Shown: in pieces, positions 7,050 to 15,573 of the stretch
How positions within the stretch are numbered: position 1 is the stretch's first letter
Layout of the letters: each line of letters opens with the position of its first letter
Source of the DNA: CAZKBP01 sp964551015
Lineage (GTDB): Bacteria; Bacteroidota; Bacteroidia; Cytophagales; Microscillaceae
Length of the DNA stretch: 18,443 nucleotides
Direction: 5' to 3'
Assembly: GCA_964551015.1 (NCBI GenBank)
Contig: CAZKBP010000062.1
Location: forward strand, 1-18,443
Translations under genes and position numbers: made by a program
The notes under the pieces: model-generated
The model's database searches: none
What the model was told of the DNA's origin: nothing
What the model saw: the letters and a program-made list of their open reading frames with translations, nothing else

Positions 7050-7243
7050 ACGCGTTGCAAACGTGCGCGAGTTGAGAGTGTTAAATAAAATTGCGTTACA
7101 AACGCAGAACCACGGCGCACGCGTTGCAAACGCGCGCAAGTTGCGTTATAAAACTTACTGGCGCGCGTTTGCAACGCGTGCCTTTTTGCTTTGCGTTTGT
7201 AACGCAAAATATCATGTTGGCGCGCGTTAGCAACGCAAAACAT

Positions 7244-9751
7244 TTACACCGGATCAACATCCACAACTACCTGCACTTTGCGAAAACTGCGGTCGGTAAT
7301 CACCTCATCCACTTGTGCTTGAATAAAGCCTTTGACGGCACGCAGATCAATATTTTCACGCTCAATCTTAATCAAAATATTGTACAAATACTTATTGCGA
7401 ATGCGATGAATCAAAGGAGGCTCAGGACCAAGCACTCGTGCTTTGCCAAGCTTGGCTACTAGTTTTTCCTGAAGCAGGTGGGCGGCGTCCTGACTGGTAT
7501 ATTTATCGAGATGCTTGGTGGTCAGGCGGATAATGCGCGTAAAAGGGGGATAAAAGAAGTAAGCTCTATCCTCGATTTCGGTCAGATAGAAACTAGGATA
7601 ATCATTAAGGATTACCTTTTGTAAAATACTCTGGCCAGTATCCGCGGTTTGGATCATGACTTTCCCTTTTTTACCTTTACGACCCGCTCGACCACTGACT
7701 TGAGTCATAATCTGAAAGGCTCTTTCGTGGGCACGGAAATCTGGAAAATTCAACATACGATCCGCGTCAAAAATGCCTACTAAATTTACTTTATCAAAGT
7801 CTAAACCTTTACTGACCATCTGTGTGCCTACCAGAATATCAATTTTGTGCTGTTCAAAATCCTGTAAAATACGTTGATAACTATTTTTTTGACGGGTTGT
7901 GTCCAAGTCCATGCGCTGTACCTTAGCGTCAGGCAAGAGAAGTTTGAGATCGTCTTCTATTTTTTCGGTTCCCAAACCAACGGTTTCGATACGAGTAGAA
8001 CCACAGGTTGTACACTTGCGGGGAGGTTCCTCCTGATGTCCACAATAATGACAGCGTAATTCATTCACCCCCATATGAAAAGTGAGACTCACGTCGCAAT
8101 TTTGGCATTTGGGAATCCAGGCACATTCTCGGCAGGTCATGTAGGGAGAATAGCCTCTTCGATTTTGAAAAAGAATGACCTGCTCATCTACCTCCAAGCT
8201 CTTCTGCATTTCTTGGAGTAAAGCAGCAGAAAAATGCCCTTTGAGGGTTTTGGCTTGACGCTCGGCTCTCAAATCCACGAGCTCAATGCGAGGCAAAGTC
8301 GCCTGACCGTAACGCTCAAAGATTTCTACCAAACCGTATTTGTCATTTTTGGCGTGGTAATAACTTTCCGTGGAAGGAGTAGCCGAGCCGAGCAGTACCT
8401 TACAATGCTGCAAACGAGCCAAGACCAAGGCCATATCACGCGCGTGATAGCGAGGAGCCGGGTCAAATTGCTTGTAAGAAGTCTCGTGCTCCTCATCCAC
8501 GATAATGAGGCCAAGATTATCAAAGGGTAGGAAGATACTGGAGCGCACACCTACCACGAAGTTGAATTTCCCAGAAACAACTCCTTGCCAAACCTCCACT
8601 CTTTCGTTGTCAGAAAATTTGGAGTGATAAACGCCCATGTAATTCCCAAAAATGACCTTCAAGCGAGAGACAATCTGTGTAGTCAGGGCGATTTCGGGCA
8701 AGAGGTAGAGTACTTGTGAGCCACTTTCTAGTACCTTTTGGATCAAGTCAATGTAAATTTCTGTCTTTCCACTACCCGTTACTCCGTGCAATAGTACCAC
8801 GTCTTTTTCGGTGAATAATTGCATAATCTGCTCACTGGCAGCCTGTTGGGTGGGGGAAAGTTTTAATTGGTAATCCGTCAGTCCTTCGTACTCAGCAAAG
8901 CGAGAAACGGTGATCTCAAATTCTTCGAAGATTTCATTCTTGATCAGGGTTTTTAAGGAAGAATTAGATACGTGTTCATTTTGGCTAAAAAAGCTTTTCT
9001 CGATGCCCTGCTCATTCAAAGTCCAATCTTTAAAAACGGGTACATGACGAAGATAGAAGAAAAGAATGTCTAATTGCTTGGGATGTTTTTCTAGCTTTTT
9101 TGAAAGCTTATCCAAATCGGGCTTCGTAAGATAAGCGGAGGTGAGCCGAACCTTTTTGACTGTTTTGGGCTGATAACGTTCTCGGATTTCTTCATAAACC
9201 AACACGACTTGCTTCTCAATCAGGGACTTGATAATATTATAAATATTTTTGACCTCAATCACCTGCGACGCCTCTTCATAAGAAAGCGAATGTGTTTCTT
9301 TGAGTGCTTGCACGAGCTTTTCTTCTTTTTCGGTGAGTTCATCGCCTAGCCACTCTAGTTCGGGTCGTAATTGTACCTTAGATTGGCTGGAGATCTTGAG
9401 GCCAGAAGGAAGCGCCACGTTCAGCACTTCCCCGATGTAGCACATATAGTAATCAGCCATCCACTGGAAGAGTTGAATTTGGTAAGGGCTAATGAGCGGC
9501 GTTTCGTCCAGCAGTTCCAGAATATACTTGGCCCGATAATCACGAGGGGGCTTACTATGAATCTCGGCCACCACGGCTGTCAATACTTTGCGTTTACCGA
9601 ATTGAACAATGACCCGTGCTCCTACCTGAATGAGTGCATTCATTTCACGAGGGACACGGTAGGTGAATAGTTTGGGAATGGGTACGGGTAGAATCACCTC
9701 CGCAAACTGGGTAAGCTCTGTGGTGGGAGTGGATGCTTCTGGATTTTGCAT
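7244..9751 (-). CDS. priA: primosomal protein N' (replication restart helicase PriA)
   Basis: This 835-residue superfamily 2 DNA helicase recognises stalled replication forks and starts reloading of the replicative helicase. Residues 16-65 form the 3'-DNA-binding domain (AEVILPVPIPKLFTYRVP). Walker A is GVTGSGKT (323-330), motif II is DEEH (419-422), and GSATPS (455-460) is motif III. Eight zinc ligands are in place: Cys540, 543, 549, 552, 567, 570, 580 and 583. VGTQMVSKGLDF (641-652) and QVSGRAGRKG (684-693) are motifs V and VI. The C-terminal domain ends VVVDVDPV. ATG at 9751 gives the expected N-terminus. The coding sequence is intact, but its last codons are duplicated in the repeat array just beyond the stop, and a palindrome begins 8 bases after the stop codon. 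The length is normal for Bacteroidota. Confidence 0.97.
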   Translation of the reverse strand: MQNPEASTPTTELTQFAEVILPVPIPKLFTYRVPREMNALIQVGARVIVQFGKRKVLTAVVAEIHSKPPRDYRAKYILELLDETPLISPYQIQLFQWMADYYMCYIGEVLNVALPSGLKISSQSKVQLRPELEWLGDELTEKEEKLVQALKETHSLSYEEASQVIEVKNIYNIIKSLIEKQVVLVYEEIRERYQPKTVKKVRLTSAYLTKPDLDKLSKKLEKHPKQLDILFFYLRHVPVFKDWTLNEQGIEKSFFSQNEHVSNSSLKTLIKNEIFEEFEITVSRFAEYEGLTDYQLKLSPTQQAASEQIMQLFTEKDVVLLHGVTGSGKTEIYIDLIQKVLESGSQVLYLLPEIALTTQIVSRLKVIFGNYMGVYHSKFSDNERVEVWQGVVSGKFNFVVGVRSSIFLPFDNLGLIIVDEEHETSYKQFDPAPRYHARDMALVLARLQHCKVLLGSATPSTESYYHAKNDKYGLVEIFERYGQATLPRIELVDLRAERQAKTLKGHFSAALLQEMQKSLEVDEQVILFQNRRGYSPYMTCRECAWIPKCQNCDVSLTFHMGVNELRCHYCGHQEEPPRKCTTCGSTRIETVGLGTEKIEDDLKLLLPDAKVQRMDLDTTRQKNSYQRILQDFEQHKIDILVGTQMVSKGLDFDKVNLVGIFDADRMLNFPDFRAHERAFQIMTQVSGRAGRKGKKGKVMIQTADTGQSILQKVILNDYPSFYLTEIEDRAYFFYPPFTRIIRLTTKHLDKYTSQDAAHLLQEKLVAKLGKARVLGPEPPLIHRIRNKYLYNILIKIERENIDLRAVKGFIQAQVDEVITDRSFRKVQVVVDVDPV

Positions 9752-10094
9752 CTACAAATATATGAAATAAGCCCGATTTTTGAGAAGTTCAAAAATAGTG
9801 AAAATATTTCCTTCAATCTTCTCGAGGTATGCAGAGGCAAGCTGAAACTTACAAGCTGATGATATCGGCAAATATGCTTTTTGTATAATATTTGTTACTC
9901 TTCTCAAACGTAAAAACAAGTCATCTATCCCATCAGCGACACATTGGTCAATCTGATTTCGGAAAAAAGCTACCGAGTGAACTGACCCCAAGACTTGAAG
10001 ACGATGTATCGAGTAGGGGTCAAATTAAGGGGAGAAATCAATTATCTCACATTCATCATCGCATGTAAATCTGTAAAGAACAAAAGCAATCATT
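9752..10094. other. divergent intergenic region between priA and the SpoIIE sensor gene
   Basis: It must hold promoters for both genes. On the minus strand CATATTTG (9876-9869) is one base off the TAnnTTTG box and is the best priA candidate, though without a good upstream TTG and about 120 bases from the start. TGACCCC (9983-9989) and GGGGTCA (10016-10022) form a 7-bp inverted repeat with a 26-base spacer, a weak operator candidate. A minus-strand frame at 9991-9752 lacks an ATG and resembles nothing, so I do not call a gene. Confidence 0.4.
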
Positions 10095-12242
10095 TTGACT
10101 CTCAAATTACATACTTTTCTAGGAATCGCATGCCTCCTGCTTCTCACCACCTGCAGCCAAGAGCTTGCCCCCGAGGCACCATCGGCTCAAAATGGCCTTC
10201 TAGACCTCAGCGAGTGGGATTTTAGGCAGGATGGGATGGTAAATCTAGATGGAGAATGGGTCTTTTATTGGGAGAGTTTAATTGGCAAAGAACCTGCCTC
10301 GGCTTCGGCGCAACCTCAGCGTTTTATACCAGTACCTTCTGCTTGGAATAATTATCAATGGGAAGATCAAAAATTGCCTGGCTTTGGCTATGCAAGTTAT
10401 CAATTGACCATCCTATTGTCTGAACATCACCCCAACCTTTCCCTCAAATTACTCTCCTTGAATACTTCCTACAATTTGTACATCAATGGAAGACTCGTAG
10501 CTAGTAACGGTAAGGTAGGAACCACACAAAAAGAAACAATTCCTTACACCTTGCCCCAAGTGTGCCACTTCTCCCGCGCTTCCAACCGGCTCGATATTAT
10601 CTTAGAGGTAGCTAACTTCTACCAAAAAAGTGGAGGGGTAGAGCAAAGCATTCTACTGGGAACGGCGCAACAGATTCAAAAAAATCGGGATCGCTTGGTG
10701 GCTATTGATTTATTAATTGCGGGATCGTTGCTGATTATGGCTTTTTACCATTTTGGTATTTACTTGCTAAGAAGGCAGGACTTGTCAGCTTTGTACTTTA
10801 GCCTCGTTGGTATTTTGATTGCTACCCGTACTTTGTTGACCAATGAAAAATACCTGCTGCATCTCTTTCCTTTTTTACCTTGGGCCCTGACGCATCGCTT
10901 GGAGTACATGACCGTCTATCTAGGTTTTCCCTTCTATGTACTCTTTTTCCATACCATTTATCCTCAGGAGTTTTCGGGGAAAATAGCCAATCTTGTCAAA
11001 TGGGTGAGTTACGGTTTTACGGCCTTGGTATTGGTAACGCCCGCTTACCTTTTCACCCAAACGTTTATTCTTTTTCAGTTTTTGATGCTGATGGTGGGAA
11101 ATTACGTTTTTTACGCTTTGATCTTGGCTATGCTACGCAAGCGAGATGCTTCTAGAATATTTTTGTTCGGCTTCGTGGTTTTCTTCGCGGCGGTTACAAA
11201 CGAACTTCTCTTAGGAGCAGGTCTGATTGAGAGTAATTCGTTCTTATCTTATGGCTTGTTAATTTTTATTTTTTCACAATCATTCGTGCTTTCTGTACGC
11301 TATGCCCGTGCCTTCTCGGAGGTAGAAGAATTGACCAGTACTCTGGAAAAACGTGTTCAACAACGTACCGCGGAGATTCGCCATCAAAACCGCGCCTTAG
11401 AGAGACAAAAAAACGAGATCAGCTCACAAGCTGAAATCATCGAGCGCAAAAATGAAAACATCACAGCCAGTATCATGTACGCTAGCCGTATTCAAAGAGC
11501 GATTTTGGGAAGCCAAGAAGCCATTACTTCTAACTTCAAAGATAGTTTTATTTTCTTGGAGCCGAGAGATATTGTATCTGGTGATTTTTATTGGTATACA
11601 GAAGTAAAACGTTCTGGATCACTTCGCCATAGTGATGAACGGCAAACTATTTTCTTCAAAGTCATCGTAGCCGCTGATTGCACGGGGCACGGCATACCGG
11701 GAGCCTTTATGACCGTATTGGGGAACGCGCTTCTGGACGAGATTATCAACGAAAACCGGGTTACCAACCCGAGCCGCATCCTCTCGGTACTAGATCGTAA
11801 ATTACTCATGAAACTGCGCAAGCACGAGGTGAATGACGGGATGGACTTAGCCATTTTGATTTTTGATGAAGAAAATCGTAAAGTAACTTTTGCCGGAGCC
11901 AATAACCCCCTTTATTACGCCCGAGAAGGCGTGATGCATCAAATCAAAGGCTCTAAATTTCCGATTGGTAGCTATCAGTACGGAACCAAAAAGAAATTCA
12001 CCATGCATACCGTTGATTACCAGCAAGGAGACGCCTTCTACATGTTTTCTGATGGTTTTCAGGATCAGTTTGGAGGAACTGACAACCGCAAATATTACAA
12101 AAAGAACTTCCGCGAATTTTTGCTCAGCATCAGCCACTTGCCCATGTCTGATCAGAAAAGAATGCTTAAGCAAGAATATGAAGCCTGGAAAGGTGACCAG
12201 CCACAAACCGATGATATTCTGGTATTAGGCATTCGCACCTAA
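10095..12242 (+). CDS. 7TMR-DISM sensor fused to a SpoIIE-type (PP2C-like) serine phosphatase
   Basis: The 715-residue lipoprotein-like sensor starts at TTG 10095. This is the only start that keeps the signal MTLKLHTFLGIACLLLLTTC with its lipobox Cys20. Residues about 35-195 are an extracytoplasmic beta-sandwich of the 7TMR-DISM type (MVNLDGEWVFYWESL, LPGFGYASYQL, YNLYINGRLVASNG). Seven hydrophobic helices run from about 203 to 402. A coiled coil (405-455, with VQQRTAEIRHQNRALERQ) leads to a SpoIIE domain, about 460-715: DIVSGDFYW (492-500), AADCTGHGIPGAF (526-538), GMDLAILIFD (582-591), FSDGFQDQFGG (651-661) and TDDILVL (705-711). The Asp residues in these motifs are the metal ligands of PP2C-like phosphatases. 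SpoIIE phosphatases usually dephosphorylate anti-sigma-factor antagonists; no such partner is in the window. The gene shares its sensor architecture with the kinase at 13047. Confidence 0.9.
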   Translation: MTLKLHTFLGIACLLLLTTCSQELAPEAPSAQNGLLDLSEWDFRQDGMVNLDGEWVFYWESLIGKEPASASAQPQRFIPVPSAWNNYQWEDQKLPGFGYASYQLTILLSEHHPNLSLKLLSLNTSYNLYINGRLVASNGKVGTTQKETIPYTLPQVCHFSRASNRLDIILEVANFYQKSGGVEQSILLGTAQQIQKNRDRLVAIDLLIAGSLLIMAFYHFGIYLLRRQDLSALYFSLVGILIATRTLLTNEKYLLHLFPFLPWALTHRLEYMTVYLGFPFYVLFFHTIYPQEFSGKIANLVKWVSYGFTALVLVTPAYLFTQTFILFQFLMLMVGNYVFYALILAMLRKRDASRIFLFGFVVFFAAVTNELLLGAGLIESNSFLSYGLLIFIFSQSFVLSVRYARAFSEVEELTSTLEKRVQQRTAEIRHQNRALERQKNEISSQAEIIERKNENITASIMYASRIQRAILGSQEAITSNFKDSFIFLEPRDIVSGDFYWYTEVKRSGSLRHSDERQTIFFKVIVAADCTGHGIPGAFMTVLGNALLDEIINENRVTNPSRILSVLDRKLLMKLRKHEVNDGMDLAILIFDEENRKVTFAGANNPLYYAREGVMHQIKGSKFPIGSYQYGTKKKFTMHTVDYQQGDAFYMFSDGFQDQFGGTDNRKYYKKNFREFLLSISHLPMSDQKRMLKQEYEAWKGDQPQTDDILVLGIRT

Positions 12243-12385
12243 TATACTCAGGTTCATACCAAGTTGTCTGCAAGTGTTTGTAAATCAGATGATTAATAAG
12301 CATCCAAAGATACAGGTTTCTAGGTCAAGTTTAAATGTTAAGCTCTTTGACTCACCCAAAAACTTTCACTCACTAGCAAAGTAGA

Positions 12386-12584
12386 CTAGCACTTCCAAGT
12401 CACCGAAAGCGTGATGCAATCCACCGGTATCGCTTTGGGCAAGACCTCGTAAAAAACACCTGAGCGGGCATCTAGCAAACCGATTGCACTCACTTTGGCC
12501 GTGTTGGTCTATTAAATCTTTCAAAAATTGAATAAACTCCTCATAAGAAAGGTAATTTTGATTTTTTTGAAGCGAGAAAGGCAT
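12386..12584 (-). pseudogene. possible frameshifted gene remnant, unknown family
   Basis: From ATG at 12584 the minus strand reads MPFSLQKNQNYLSYEEFIQF and continues sensibly to about LKDLI near 12505. After that the same frame turns into a Cys/Arg-rich run typical of out-of-frame reading. The next frame then gives a protein-like string, KVSAIGLLDARSGVFYEV, then LPKAIPVDCITLSVTW, ending at TAG 12386-12388. A single frameshift near 12500-12511 would join the two. I do not recognise the family; a decayed mobile-element gene is possible given the IS256 remnant next door. If no frameshift exists, the alternative is a 72-residue frame ending at 12366. Confidence 0.35.
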
Positions 12585-12678
12585 CGTCTAAACCATGAAG
12601 TTGCCTAATGTTTGTTTTTGGGCTGCAAAATGCCTGATTTTGCAAATTTTTCCGTCAATAGCGAAAGTGTAAAATAAA

Positions 12679-12740
12679 CTGTGTCAAAAATTAGCATATA
12701 AATGTTAAATGTACTTAGTTGAAAAACTTTTTTGACACAG
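12679..12740 (+). mobile_element. left end of an IS256-type insertion sequence
   Basis: CTGTGTCAAAAA (12679-12690) and its exact complement TTTTTGACACAG (12729-12740) form a 12-bp inverted repeat with a 38-base spacer, immediately before the transposase stub. A GTGTCAAAAA-like outer end is reminiscent of IS256-family termini. I find no matching right end downstream in the window, so the element is truncated. The inner copy overlaps the first codons of the transposase frame. Confidence 0.45.
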
Positions 12741-12928
12741 AACAGAAAAAAGAAAATTTGAAGGATTTTGATTTTGAAGCTTTCAAAGCTCAGCCCGTTG
12801 TTGGTCTTCAAGCTGGCCAAACACTCAGGGGTCGTCAAGGCGGTCTGACTTGTCTAATCAAGCATTTTTTAGAAAGTGCTTTGGAGGCGAAGATGAATCT
12901 TCACTTAAAAAGGGAGAAAGCATCCTGA
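12719..12928 (+). pseudogene. IS256-family transposase, N-terminal fragment
   Basis: The 69-codon frame reads DFDFEAFKAQPVVGLQAGQT, LRGRQGGLTCLIKHFLESAL and EAKMNLHLKREKAS, then stops. This is the conserved N-terminus of IS256-family transposases (the FDFEAFK... GLTPLIK... FLEAALEAEMDxHL pattern). Intact family members are around 400 residues with a DDE catalytic core; here everything after about residue 69 is missing, so no activity is possible. The frame opens with TTG at 12719, directly after an in-frame stop, so even the start may be damaged. The following 118 bases up to the histidine kinase gene show no further transposase homology that I can see. It sits between two sensor genes of like architecture. 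Confidence 0.7.
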
Positions 12929-13046
12929 TAAATTCGCCTTGTATTAATCACTTGGTACACATTTGGAATTCATCAGAGCGTGCCGTGCCCAAGGCAATAG
13001 GTCTAGGGCGCAAGAGCAAACTTTTGAAGTTTATTAAGTAAAATCT

Positions 13047-15188
13047 ATGAAAAAATATCTATACCTCACCCTCTTGTTGTTGAGTCTCGAGCAATGGAGC
13101 TTCGCTCAGGTAAACACCTTAGTGCTCTCTGCGGATAGGTTTGATGATACCGGGAAAATTATTTTGGGAGATACCACTTGGTTGTTCCGTTTGGGAAATA
13201 ACCCCGACTGGGCCAAGCCTCTTATTGATCTAAGTAAATGGAAAACCCAAAATCCGCTTGAAATAAGTAAAGAACTCACCGATGAAAACGGTCGTTTGGA
13301 ATGCTGGCTGAGACTGCAAATCAAGTTAGACGATTCTTTTGAAGGAATCCCCTTGGGCATTCAAATGGTAACTTGGGCCGCTTCTGATGTCTATATTGAT
13401 GGAGAATTGCTACATTCATTCGGGCACACGGGGCGAATCGGAGCACCTTACCGGGCATATAATCCCTTCCGCAAGTTTCCCTCGGGAGTTGATTTGTCGC
13501 TCAATCAAAGCCATACCATCGCCATTCATCTGGTGGCCGAAACCTCGTTCTGGAATCAAAAATTGAAGTACGCAACCATCAATGATTTCACTTTTTTGGA
13601 ATTGAGGGATATGGATCTTGTCTTCGAGTGGAACGAAAGACAACGCGTCAAGGATGCTTTTGATACCATTGTTTTGGGTTTAGATACGCTTTTATTTTTT
13701 CTTATTCTCTTGATTGCCTTACGCGTGCCTAAGGAAAACAAATTATATCTCATTGTTATTTTTCTGGCTTTGGCTAATTTTGATAAGCTTTTTCCCTACT
13801 TGATGTTGGAGCCTTATCTTGATTATATTTGGCACCTCTTTTACAGAAATATGTATGCTTACATGGGTATACTCATTCCTATTTCTTTGTTAATCACGGT
13901 CAATCAGATCTTAAAATACAAGTTAGATATTTATCTCATTAGTTTTATCACGGTTTATATTTTGGTAATCCTAAGTGGTTTCTATGGTTTGATCCCAAGA
14001 GCTATTTACTTGTTTATTTACCCGTTTATCTTAGGTTTCTTTTTAATCTATTTGGCCTACTACATTATTTTCGCCTGGGGTAGATTAAAGGGGGCAACTT
14101 GGGCGCTCATTATCAGCATTGTAGCCAGTTTCGTATTAACAATCGTATGGATACTCTCGATCGCTCAAAATGCGCCCACCTTGCTTCAAGATTTTGCCCA
14201 GTTTTTAAGAGATATTAGCCTACCCCTAGGTTTTGCTCTTTATGTTGCTTTTAGATTTCAAGAAATCTTCAAAGAAGAACAAAAGCAGACGCAGAAAGTA
14301 CTGAATTTGACCCAAGAGAAACAGGAGATTCTAGAAAATCAAAATAAAGTCCTCGAGCAGCAAGTCCAGGAACGAACTGAAGAATTACAAACTTCTTTAG
14401 AAAATCTCAAAGCCACCCAATCCCAACTCATCCAAGCCGAAAAGCTGGCTTCCCTCGGAGAACTCACCGCCGGAATCGCCCACGAAATTCAAAATCCGCT
14501 GAATTTTGTCAATAATTTTTCGGAAGTAAGTCAAGAATTAGTGGATGAAATGCAAGAAGAAATCGAGAAGGATGACAAAGAAGAAGTCAAAGCTATTTCC
14601 CAAGATTTAAAAGGAAATCTTGAAAAAATCAACCACCACGGCAAACGCGCGGATGCCATCGTCAAGGGCATGCTCGAGCACTCCCGCGTGAGTACGGGAG
14701 AGAAAACGCCCACGGATTTGAATGCCTTGGCCGATGAATATTTAAGACTTTCTTACCACGGACTCCGCGCCAAGGACAAATCTTTCAACGCCGATTTTGA
14801 AGCCATTTTGGATGAAAATTTACCCAAAGTCAACATCGTTTCTCAGGACATTGGTCGCGTTTTACTCAATCTCATTAACAATGCCTTCTACGCCGTCCAC
14901 CAGAAAGCTCAAACCGGAATCGAGGATTATCAACCCAAAGTCATCGTCCAGACCAAAGCACTGGAAAATGAGGTTGAAATTACGGTAAAAGACAATGGCA
15001 CCGGCATCCCCGACTCGGTCAAAGAAAAAATCTTTCAACCTTTCTTCACCACCAAGCCCACCGGGCAGGGAACGGGTTTGGGATTGAGCCTGAGCTACGA
15101 CATTATCAAAGCGCACGGTGGCAAGCTGAAAGTAGAATCCCAAGCCGATCATTCCACGGAGTTTTTCGTATCTTTACCCAAAGCCTGA
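13047..15188 (+). CDS. 7TMR-DISM sensor histidine kinase
   Basis: The 713-residue protein has a cleavable signal peptide (residues 1-20, ending SFA). An extracytoplasmic 7TMR-DISM beta-sandwich runs to about 190 (CWLRLQIKLDD, ASDVYIDGELLHSFGHTG). Hydrophobic helices lie between about 205 and 402. A coiled coil follows (405-465, KVLEQQVQERTEELQTSLEN). The HisKA dimerisation domain contains the phospho-acceptor His479 in GIAHEIQNPLNFVNNFSEV. The HATPase_c domain shows the N-box NLINNAFYAV (608-617), the G1 box DNGTGIPD (649-656), FQPFFTTKP (663-671) and GTGLGLSLSYDI (675-686). It should autophosphorylate on His479 in response to an unknown extracellular cue and pass phosphate to the two receivers downstream. 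The first receiver gene starts 4 bases after its stop, so the three genes form one operon. All catalytic motifs are intact. Confidence 0.93.
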   Translation: MKKYLYLTLLLLSLEQWSFAQVNTLVLSADRFDDTGKIILGDTTWLFRLGNNPDWAKPLIDLSKWKTQNPLEISKELTDENGRLECWLRLQIKLDDSFEGIPLGIQMVTWAASDVYIDGELLHSFGHTGRIGAPYRAYNPFRKFPSGVDLSLNQSHTIAIHLVAETSFWNQKLKYATINDFTFLELRDMDLVFEWNERQRVKDAFDTIVLGLDTLLFFLILLIALRVPKENKLYLIVIFLALANFDKLFPYLMLEPYLDYIWHLFYRNMYAYMGILIPISLLITVNQILKYKLDIYLISFITVYILVILSGFYGLIPRAIYLFIYPFILGFFLIYLAYYIIFAWGRLKGATWALIISIVASFVLTIVWILSIAQNAPTLLQDFAQFLRDISLPLGFALYVAFRFQEIFKEEQKQTQKVLNLTQEKQEILENQNKVLEQQVQERTEELQTSLENLKATQSQLIQAEKLASLGELTAGIAHEIQNPLNFVNNFSEVSQELVDEMQEEIEKDDKEEVKAISQDLKGNLEKINHHGKRADAIVKGMLEHSRVSTGEKTPTDLNALADEYLRLSYHGLRAKDKSFNADFEAILDENLPKVNIVSQDIGRVLLNLINNAFYAVHQKAQTGIEDYQPKVIVQTKALENEVEITVKDNGTGIPDSVKEKIFQPFFTTKPTGQGTGLGLSLSYDIIKAHGGKLKVESQADHSTEFFVSLPKA

Positions 15189-15192
15189 TCCC

Positions 15193-15573
15193 ATGAAAAT
15201 TCTAGTAGTAGACGACGAAGCGGATATTCAAATCCTATTTCAACAACGCTTTCGCAAAGAAATCCGCAAGGGTCTTATCGAGTTTACCTTTGCCCGGTCG
15301 GGTGAAGAAGCCCTCGAGCATCTCAATGACCCCGAGCAAGAAGCCGTATTGATCCTTTCTGATATCAACATGCCGGGAATGAGTGGGCTGGAATTGCTCC
15401 GGCAAATTCGCGAAAAATTCACGGCTCCGCCCCCCTCCGTGATGATGATTACGGCCTACGGTGATGCCGAGAATAAAAATCAGGCCGCCGAACTGGGTGC
15501 GGATGATTTTTTAACAAAACCCCTCGATTTTAACTTATTGAAGGACAAACTGAATATACCTGACCATGGCTAA
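15193..15573 (+). CDS. stand-alone response regulator receiver (CheY-like)
   Basis: This single-domain receiver of 126 residues has no output domain. The acidic pair is VVDDEAD (Asp7, Asp8), the phospho-acceptor is Asp57 in LSDINMPGMSG, the switch residue is Thr87 in MMITAYGD, and the conserved lysine is Lys109 in FLTKPLDF. It probably works by protein-protein contact or as a phosphate shuttle between the kinase and other partners. It begins 4 bases after the kinase stop. Its last 8 bases overlap the start of the cyclase gene, implying translational coupling. Its sequence is clearly paralogous to the receiver of the next gene, suggesting a tandem duplication. Confidence 0.93.
   Translation: MKILVVDDEADIQILFQQRFRKEIRKGLIEFTFARSGEEALEHLNDPEQEAVLILSDINMPGMSGLELLRQIREKFTAPPPSVMMITAYGDAENKNQAAELGADDFLTKPLDFNLLKDKLNIPDHG

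Larger units (their letters stand above)
6738..7243. repeat. array of short palindromic repeats with embedded priA-tail copies
   Basis: At least eleven copies of a palindrome with core GCGTT-NNN-AACGC lie here. Forward GC-rich copies are at 6738-6755, 6787-6809, 6940-6955 (cut by the gap), 6992-7009, 7160-7182 and 7219-7236. Reverse-orientation copies are near 7047-7069, 7092-7106 and 7114-7137. A second type, arms TTTGCGTT and AACGCAAA around TGT, is at 6817-6835, 6963-6981 and 7190-7208. A larger unit of about 101 bp, best seen at 7160-7260, comprises GC-rich hairpin, A/T-armed hairpin, GC-rich hairpin and the priA 3' end. It is repeated before the gap edge (6787-6839), after it (6940-7033) and partly at 6738-6780. 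No real gene is seen; open frames here are translations of the repeat. Confidence 0.85.

Noticed and set aside
6738..7243. CRISPR array
   Set aside because: Repeats are palindromic units of differing type, orientation and spacing, with no uniform unique spacers and no cas genes in the window.
6691..7462. Several open frames giving peptides such as ALQTRA, RLQRVPF and VCNAKH
   Set aside because: They are translations of the hairpin repeat in different frames, some crossing the N gap or the antisense of priA; codon content is repeat-driven.
8434..8449. Perfect 16-bp palindrome TATCACGCGCGTGATA inside priA
   Set aside because: It encodes part of the conserved PriA segment RYHARDM, so the symmetry is explained by codons of a conserved motif and chance.
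9752..9991. 79-codon minus-strand frame upstream of priA
   Set aside because: Starts only at TTG, matches no family and lies in the AT-rich promoter region; no support as a gene.
12850..13041. 63-codon frame overlapping the transposase stub and the following region
   Set aside because: Its first part is the transposase stub in another frame and the rest resembles nothing; it is not credible as a gene.
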